From Tachypleus tridentatus (lineage: Eukaryota > Arthropoda > Merostomata > Xiphosura > Limulidae), in contig NC_134825.1 in the NCBI RefSeq assembly GCF_004210375.1, positions 6,262,001 through 6,326,000 of the forward strand: 64,000 bases of DNA, in the 5' to 3' direction. The notes under the pieces are model-generated. The model made no database searches. It was given only the letters and a program-made list of their open reading frames with translations, and had not been told where the DNA came from. Made by a program: the position numbers and the translations under genes. Each line of letters begins with the position of its first letter. The first letter of the stretch is position 1. Shown piece after piece: positions 61,401 to 64,000 of this stretch.

Positions 61401-61623
61401 TCACCTAAACCTGAGCCACCAACGTCATCACATTCACTATAGAACAGAGCTTTAAGTTCTTGTGCTTGTTGACACGCTGCTCGACGCATTTCGCAGGTGT
61501 TAGCATAGCTGGATCCATCGTTGGCACAGACAGGTTCGTAGGTATCGGGGCACTCGGACGGACAGACGCATTGACCATTCTCACAGCGAGCACCATACTT
61601 ACAATAAACGTCCTTACAGAGAT
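55360..61623 (-). CDS. Agrn: Agrin, central part (four exons)
   Basis: Agrin is a secreted basement-membrane heparan sulfate proteoglycan; in vertebrates it organises neuromuscular synapses. Four minus-strand exons occur in agrin order: a follistatin/Kazal module followed by GGSGLG (vertebrate agrin has a GSGGSGSG stretch here), a second follistatin/Kazal module with the characteristic CVCDFHC, a Cys-rich module with PCDGEDPLVDP and SYCHETQ, then SPYGCCHDGKTQAQG (compare TPYGCCQD in vertebrate agrin, just before the laminin-EGF repeats). Junctions are phase 1, as usual for shuffled extracellular modules. The N-terminal follistatin modules lie beyond the right end of the window. The laminin-EGF, SEA and laminin-G parts should lie beyond the gap. 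Confidence 0.85.
55502..55890. repeat. 40-bp minisatellite, about 9-10 copies
   Basis: Unit ACGTAAAGGATTTAATTCAA followed by ACAGCTGGACTACAAACTTG, with small length changes. It starts about 35 bp from the acceptor of the agrin exon at 55464. Most units carry CAGCTG, a PvuII site and E-box-like hexamer. Confidence 0.95.
55891..56737 (-). other. Agrin intron remainder
   Basis: AT-rich; a loose repeat of CTGTATAAACACAAA-type segments at 55930-56130. Nothing else recognised. Confidence 0.6.
56738..56890 (-). CDS. Agrn: Agrin Cys-rich module exon, frameshifted
   Basis: Acceptor AATATTTTAG, donor GTAAGA. After a split Glu it reads PLELPCDGEDPLVDP, then in another frame GVHICGGDSKDKRCP, then PNSYCHETQV, then in a further frame KCCRK. 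Restoring one C in the CCCC run and one T in the TTTT run joins the last three parts into a CGG..CP.SYCH...KCC module that keeps phase 1 at both ends. This module sits between the second Kazal unit and the SPYGCC segment; I do not recall it in vertebrate agrin at this place. Confidence 0.75.
56893..57130. repeat. 52-bp minisatellite, 3 good and 1-2 diverged copies
   Basis: Unit TTACCAATATATAAAAATAG, TGTTAGAGTTTCTGTACCAT, GTCGATAAGATG. It abuts the acceptor of the agrin exon at 56738-56890, and copies degrade away from the exon. Confidence 0.93.
57308..57495 (-). mobile_element. Inverted SINE (family 1), internally deleted
   Basis: Reverse complement of the family: TTTCGCGCAAAGCCATACGA, GCTAGCCGTCCTTAATTTAG, AACGAATAGTGGGATTGACT, then directly TTAGATTACGGGTCGAGTGC. 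The segment between body and head (CGTTATAAC...TCGAA B-box) is missing. Confidence 0.9.
57629..57862 (+). mobile_element. Degenerate SINE (family 1)
   Basis: Diverged landmarks: GAGAGTTCGAATACTGTTAT (B-box), TTTCAGCCATGGACGCATTA, AATTAAGGACGGCTAGCG, then a CAAACAATAACAAAC tail. Confidence 0.8.
57893..58060 (+). mobile_element. SINE family 2, diverged
   Basis: AGCGGGAAGTTTGAAAGCTT, TTTTCGATACCCGTAGTAGG (B-box-like), TGCTGTGTAGCTTTGCGCTA and an A-rich tail, resembling the fragment at 14192. An ATAACAAATGACATAG-like insertion interrupts it. Confidence 0.55.
58606..58908 (+). mobile_element. Full-length SINE (family 1) with 12-bp target duplication
   Basis: AATTACCTCGCG occurs at 58606-58617 and 58897-58908. 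Between them is a complete copy: A-box TGGCCAAGCGTG, B-box GGGTTCGCATCCCC, body CTTCTAGTCTTACACTGCTA, tail CAAAAAACAAACAAACAAAA. The best-preserved member in the window. Confidence 0.95.
58909..59184 (-). other. Agrin intron, nothing recognised
   Basis: Short AT-rich intronic segment between the SINE and the next exon. Confidence 0.6.
59185..59409 (-). CDS. Agrn: Agrin follistatin/Kazal module exon
   Basis: 225 nt, phase 1 at both ends. Acceptor TATTGTTCCAG, donor GCAG-GTGAGT. After a split Asp comes FGSGSCGDKLCQFDGVCEF, then LPHCVCDFHC (EGF-like half), then the Kazal half EPVCGSDRHLYDNECLMREA with AACKSQQ and REFC. All expected cysteines of a follistatin domain are present and the frame is intact. 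In vertebrate agrin the corresponding module also has CVCDFSC and a SQ after its last-but-one Cys. Confidence 0.93.
59410..60714 (-). other. Agrin intron, unique part
   Basis: AT-rich intronic sequence; the plus-strand open frame across 59305-59490 is the shadow of the agrin exon. No element recognised before the 44-bp array. Confidence 0.6.
60715..61335. repeat. 44-bp minisatellite, about 14 copies
   Basis: Unit ATAATTTACAACATTATAAT, CTAGTTGTGTCACAAG(A/T), AGAAATC. The left third uses a variant (ACATTGTAATCTAG, AAGTACAAAATT) and the right part a highly uniform one. It ends about 70 bp from the donor of the agrin exon at 61405. Confidence 0.95.
61405..61623 (-). CDS. Agrn: Agrin follistatin/Kazal module exon
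   Basis: 219 nt, phase 1 at both ends. Acceptor TTATTCACCAG, donor TTAG-GTGAGA. After a split Asp: LCKDVYCKYGARCENGQCVC (EGF-like half), PSECPDTYEPVCANDGSSYA (Kazal start), NTCEMRRAACQQAQE, ending SECDDVGGSGL. Cysteine spacing is that of an agrin follistatin domain and the frame is intact. Confidence 0.93.
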   Translation of the reverse strand: MSVRTFIVSMVLAVRMVNASVRPSAPIPTNLSVPTMDPAMLTPAKCVEQRVNKHKNLKLCSIVNVMTLVAQV

Positions 61624-61689
61624 CTGGTGAATAACAAATTAACATTATAAAATATCCTTAAGATACATAACAAGTTTCTAAGAAAAATA

Positions 61690-61990
61690 TTGTATATATA
61701 TATATATGTATATCTACGATACATAATAAATGTTTGAGTTACTATAGCTAGATTTCTGTAAGATACATTGTGATCCTCTGAAAACACTACTGTTATATAT
61801 ATATATATACACCTTAGACACTTAGGGATTATCTGAGAACACTATTATTATATATACCTAAGATGCATAGGGATTATGTGAGAACACTACTATTATTTAT
61901 TCCTAAGATACATAGGTATTCTCCGAGAGCACTTTTTACATATACGTAAGACACTTAAGAATTATCTGAAAATACCCATTATATTTAGTA
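61690..61990. repeat. TA microsatellites and diverged 55-bp tandem repeat
   Basis: TATATATATATATGTATAT tracts alternate with four to five diverged copies of a unit with TAAGATACATAGGGATTAT and CTGAGAACACTAC-like segments. Confidence 0.7.
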
Positions 61991-62030
61991 CAACAACAAT
62001 TCATTGGAAGTGCTTAAGTTCACCAAATAA

Positions 62031-63184
62031 TTAATATATTGTGTGTCCTCTCTTTACTTTAATAACTGCAGACAGTCTTTCAGGTATGGTTGCTACATAT
62101 TTTATCAAAATATTCTTTGGGACTTTACTATTCCAAATACCTCTAATACATTTCATTGAAGTGTCTTTGGAAGTAACTTTTGGTTTTTGATCTATCAAAT
62201 TTCAGATGTGTTCAACTTTATAGAGATCAGAACTCTGTTTAGGTCACTGATAGAGATCAGAACTCTGTTTAGGTCACTGATATAGATCAGAACTCTGTTA
62301 GGTCACTGATATAGATCAGAACTCTATTTAGGTCACTGACAGAGATCAGAACTCTGTTTAGGTCACTGATATAGATCAGAACTCTGTTAGGTCACTGATA
62401 TATATCAGAACTCTGTTTAGGTCACTGATAGAGATCAGAACTCTGTTTAGGTCACTGTATCATTTGAATAATTCCAACAACGTCTTTCGTAGCCAAGCAA
62501 ATTATACATGGGTCAGTTGAGTGTTTGGGGTCATTACCTTTTTGGTAGTATAATCTTTTACTAATAATACACAAATCATTGGGTTATACCATGATGGATC
62601 AGTATCTGATGGTAGTTGTGCTGGTTCATTATTCCACCTATTTTAAAAGTATCTGCTGTCACCATAGCAGTAAAACACTACCAACCCATCTCACTGCTTC
62701 TTCCATGCTTCATGGTAGATGCTATAGATTAAGGTATCTTTCACCTTTCTTCCACTGAACATACAACTTATGCTTTGAATAAAATATTTTTTAAAACTTG
62801 AACTGAGTCATTCATAACAACCTTTTCCAACCATCAACAGTGCGGTTTTGTACTTTCTAGCACATCTCAGTCTCCGGACAACAATCTGACATCGAAATAA
62901 AGATTTTTAACTTTTTAGTACTGTATATCTGGACACTGTTTCCATACTTGATATCAGTATCAGTCTTCCTTCTGTAAGATAGGCTGCATACTTAACATCA
63001 GTATCATTTAGTTCAGGTTTTCTGCCTCTCCCTCCTTATTTTCAAATATATCTTTATTGGTCTCATGATCTAGGATGTATTTGACAGTATCTGTAGCAGT
63101 TTGTTGAGAGTTCAACTAGCATCGTATAAAGTTTTTATGAGAACTTTCTGCTCTGCCGACAATTTTCCACGCCTTTTGGGCCAT
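62031..63184 (-). pseudogene. Decayed Tc1/mariner-type transposase with internal minisatellite
   Basis: On the minus strand, fragments in several frames occur in transposase order: RGKLSAEQKVLIKTLYDAS (N-terminal DNA-binding part), IDGIMNQHNYHQILIHHGI-like text near 62.6 kb (compare the Tc1-type block before the second Asp), NDPKHST (compare DNDPKHTS), then PKQSSDLYQ (compare WPSQSPDLNPIE), then KPKVTSKDTSMKC, VWNS-like IWNSKVPKN, and PERLSAVIKVKRGHT at the end (compare PRRCQAVIKAKGGHT). Many stops and frameshifts; not functional. The PKQSSDLYQ segment has been amplified eight times (separate entry). It lies in the agrin intron upstream of the exon at 61623, same strand. Confidence 0.8.
62221..62458. 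repeat. 30-bp minisatellite, 8 copies, inside the transposase relic
   Basis: Plus-strand unit TAGAGATCAGAACTCTGTTT followed by AGGTCACTGA, with two one-base-shorter copies. On the minus strand each unit encodes (stop/W)PKQSSDLYQ, the transposase segment containing the conserved SPDLNPIE-like motif. Confidence 0.95.
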
Positions 63185-63276
63185 GGCAAGACAACGAGAC
63201 TAATACATAGTGTTAAACATTGATTTTACCAAGGTTTATTTGTGGAGTGTTAATAAATTGATTTCTTTTAGCATAT

Positions 63277-63487
63277 ACCGGTACCATATGCTAGCTTCCT
63301 TCTATACAGTTAAGATACTGTATAGAGTATTAAGACAATTATTTCATACCGGTACCATATGCTAGCTTCCTTCTATACAGTTAAGATACTGCATAGAGTA
63401 TTAAGACAATTATTTCATACCGGTACCATATGCCAGCTTCCTTCTATACAGTTAAGATACTGCATAGAGTATTAAGACAATTATTTC
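63277..63487. repeat. 71-bp tandem repeat, 3 copies
   Basis: Unit TACCGGTACCATATGCTAGC, TTCCTTCTATACAGTTAAGA, TACTGCATAGAGTATTAAGA, CAATTATTTCA. Differences are single substitutions (CTGTATAG versus CTGCATAG; GCTAGC versus GCCAGC). Confidence 0.95.
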
Positions 63488-63639
63488 AGACCTTAAATCT
63501 GATAAGTATGTTCAGAACCCTTATGACATGCTCTTTATACAAGTATATGTGAATTCTAACGAATGATAAGTATTCTCACACTGGCTCATTCAGTTTTCAA
63601 AAAGGATCAGTGAAGAATTACCATAGTGTTGACATTTAT

Positions 63640-64000
63640 ATATTGTAATGCAATGGAATAATTAGTTCTATAAGGTGTAATGCTATGGAATAATTAGCTC
63701 TATATATTGTAATGCTATGGAATAATTAGTTCTATAAGGTGTAATGCTATGGAATAATTAGCTCTATATATTGTAATGCTATGGAATAATTAGTTCTATA
63801 AGGTGTAATGCTATGGAATAATTAGTTCTATAAGGTGTAATGCTATGGAATAATTAGTTCTATATACTGTAATGCTATGGAATAATTAGTTCTATAAGGT
63901 GTAATGCTATGGAATAATTAGTTCTATATACTGTAATGCTATGGAATAATTAGTTCTATAAGGTGTAATGCTATGGAATAATTAGTTCTATATACTGTAA
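63640..64000. repeat. 32-bp minisatellite running off the window
   Basis: Unit TAATGCTATGGAATAATTAG, TTCTATAAGGTG, with the last eight bases alternating between ATAAGGTG and ATATA(C/T)TG, giving a partial 64-bp higher-order period. About 11 copies, continuing past base 64000. Confidence 0.95.

Overview
The window looks like animal nuclear DNA: AT-rich, intron-rich, full of minisatellites, tRNA-derived SINEs, LINE and Tc1/mariner relics, with no bacterial gene organisation. I associate the main SINE family (tRNA-like head, conserved roughly 200-bp body, CAAA-rich tail) with horseshoe crabs, so a chelicerate, possibly xiphosuran, is my best guess. That is an inference from memory and was not checked.

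Layout. 1-1410 is a 57-bp satellite whose right edge decays. About 1.9-7.3 kb holds the 5' end of an unrecognised minus-strand gene (coding exons at 7228-7270 and 7045-7089) and perhaps a terminal exon at 1912-2041. 8.3-14.3 kb is a transposon-rich spacer: an L2-like LINE relic, several SINEs, and a 5'-truncated LINE (9956-11964) with a 29-bp target duplication. About 14.3-20.1 kb is featureless AT-rich DNA that probably contains the 3' UTR of the next gene.

20.15-54.72 kb is the 3' third of a minus-strand DNA topoisomerase II gene (Top2). I place ten exons, all in the C-terminal domain, by family similarity and matching intron phases. The intron before the penultimate exon holds an 8.7-kb, roughly 150-copy minisatellite. 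Its 57-bp unit contains a copy of that exon's own 3' splice site and first codons. The remaining introns carry a Tc1 deletion derivative, three copies of a Penelope-like repeat, and other arrays.

54718-55217 is a 500-bp run of N. To its right, on the same strand, are four exons of the middle of agrin (55.36-61.62 kb): two follistatin/Kazal modules, a Cys-rich module, and the start of a laminin-EGF region. The 3' half of agrin and the 5' two thirds of Top2 should both lie between these parts but are absent, so the gap either hides tens of kilobases or marks a scaffold misjoin.

The most interesting object is the Top2 minisatellite. It behaves structurally as a tandem array of about 150 copies of one splice acceptor, with a unit of exactly 19 codons and no stop in the Top2 frame. 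Four other arrays in the window also sit within about 70 bp of exon ends. Several exons contain single-base, often homopolymer, frameshifts, which suggests imperfect long-read consensus; small indels should be read with that in mind.
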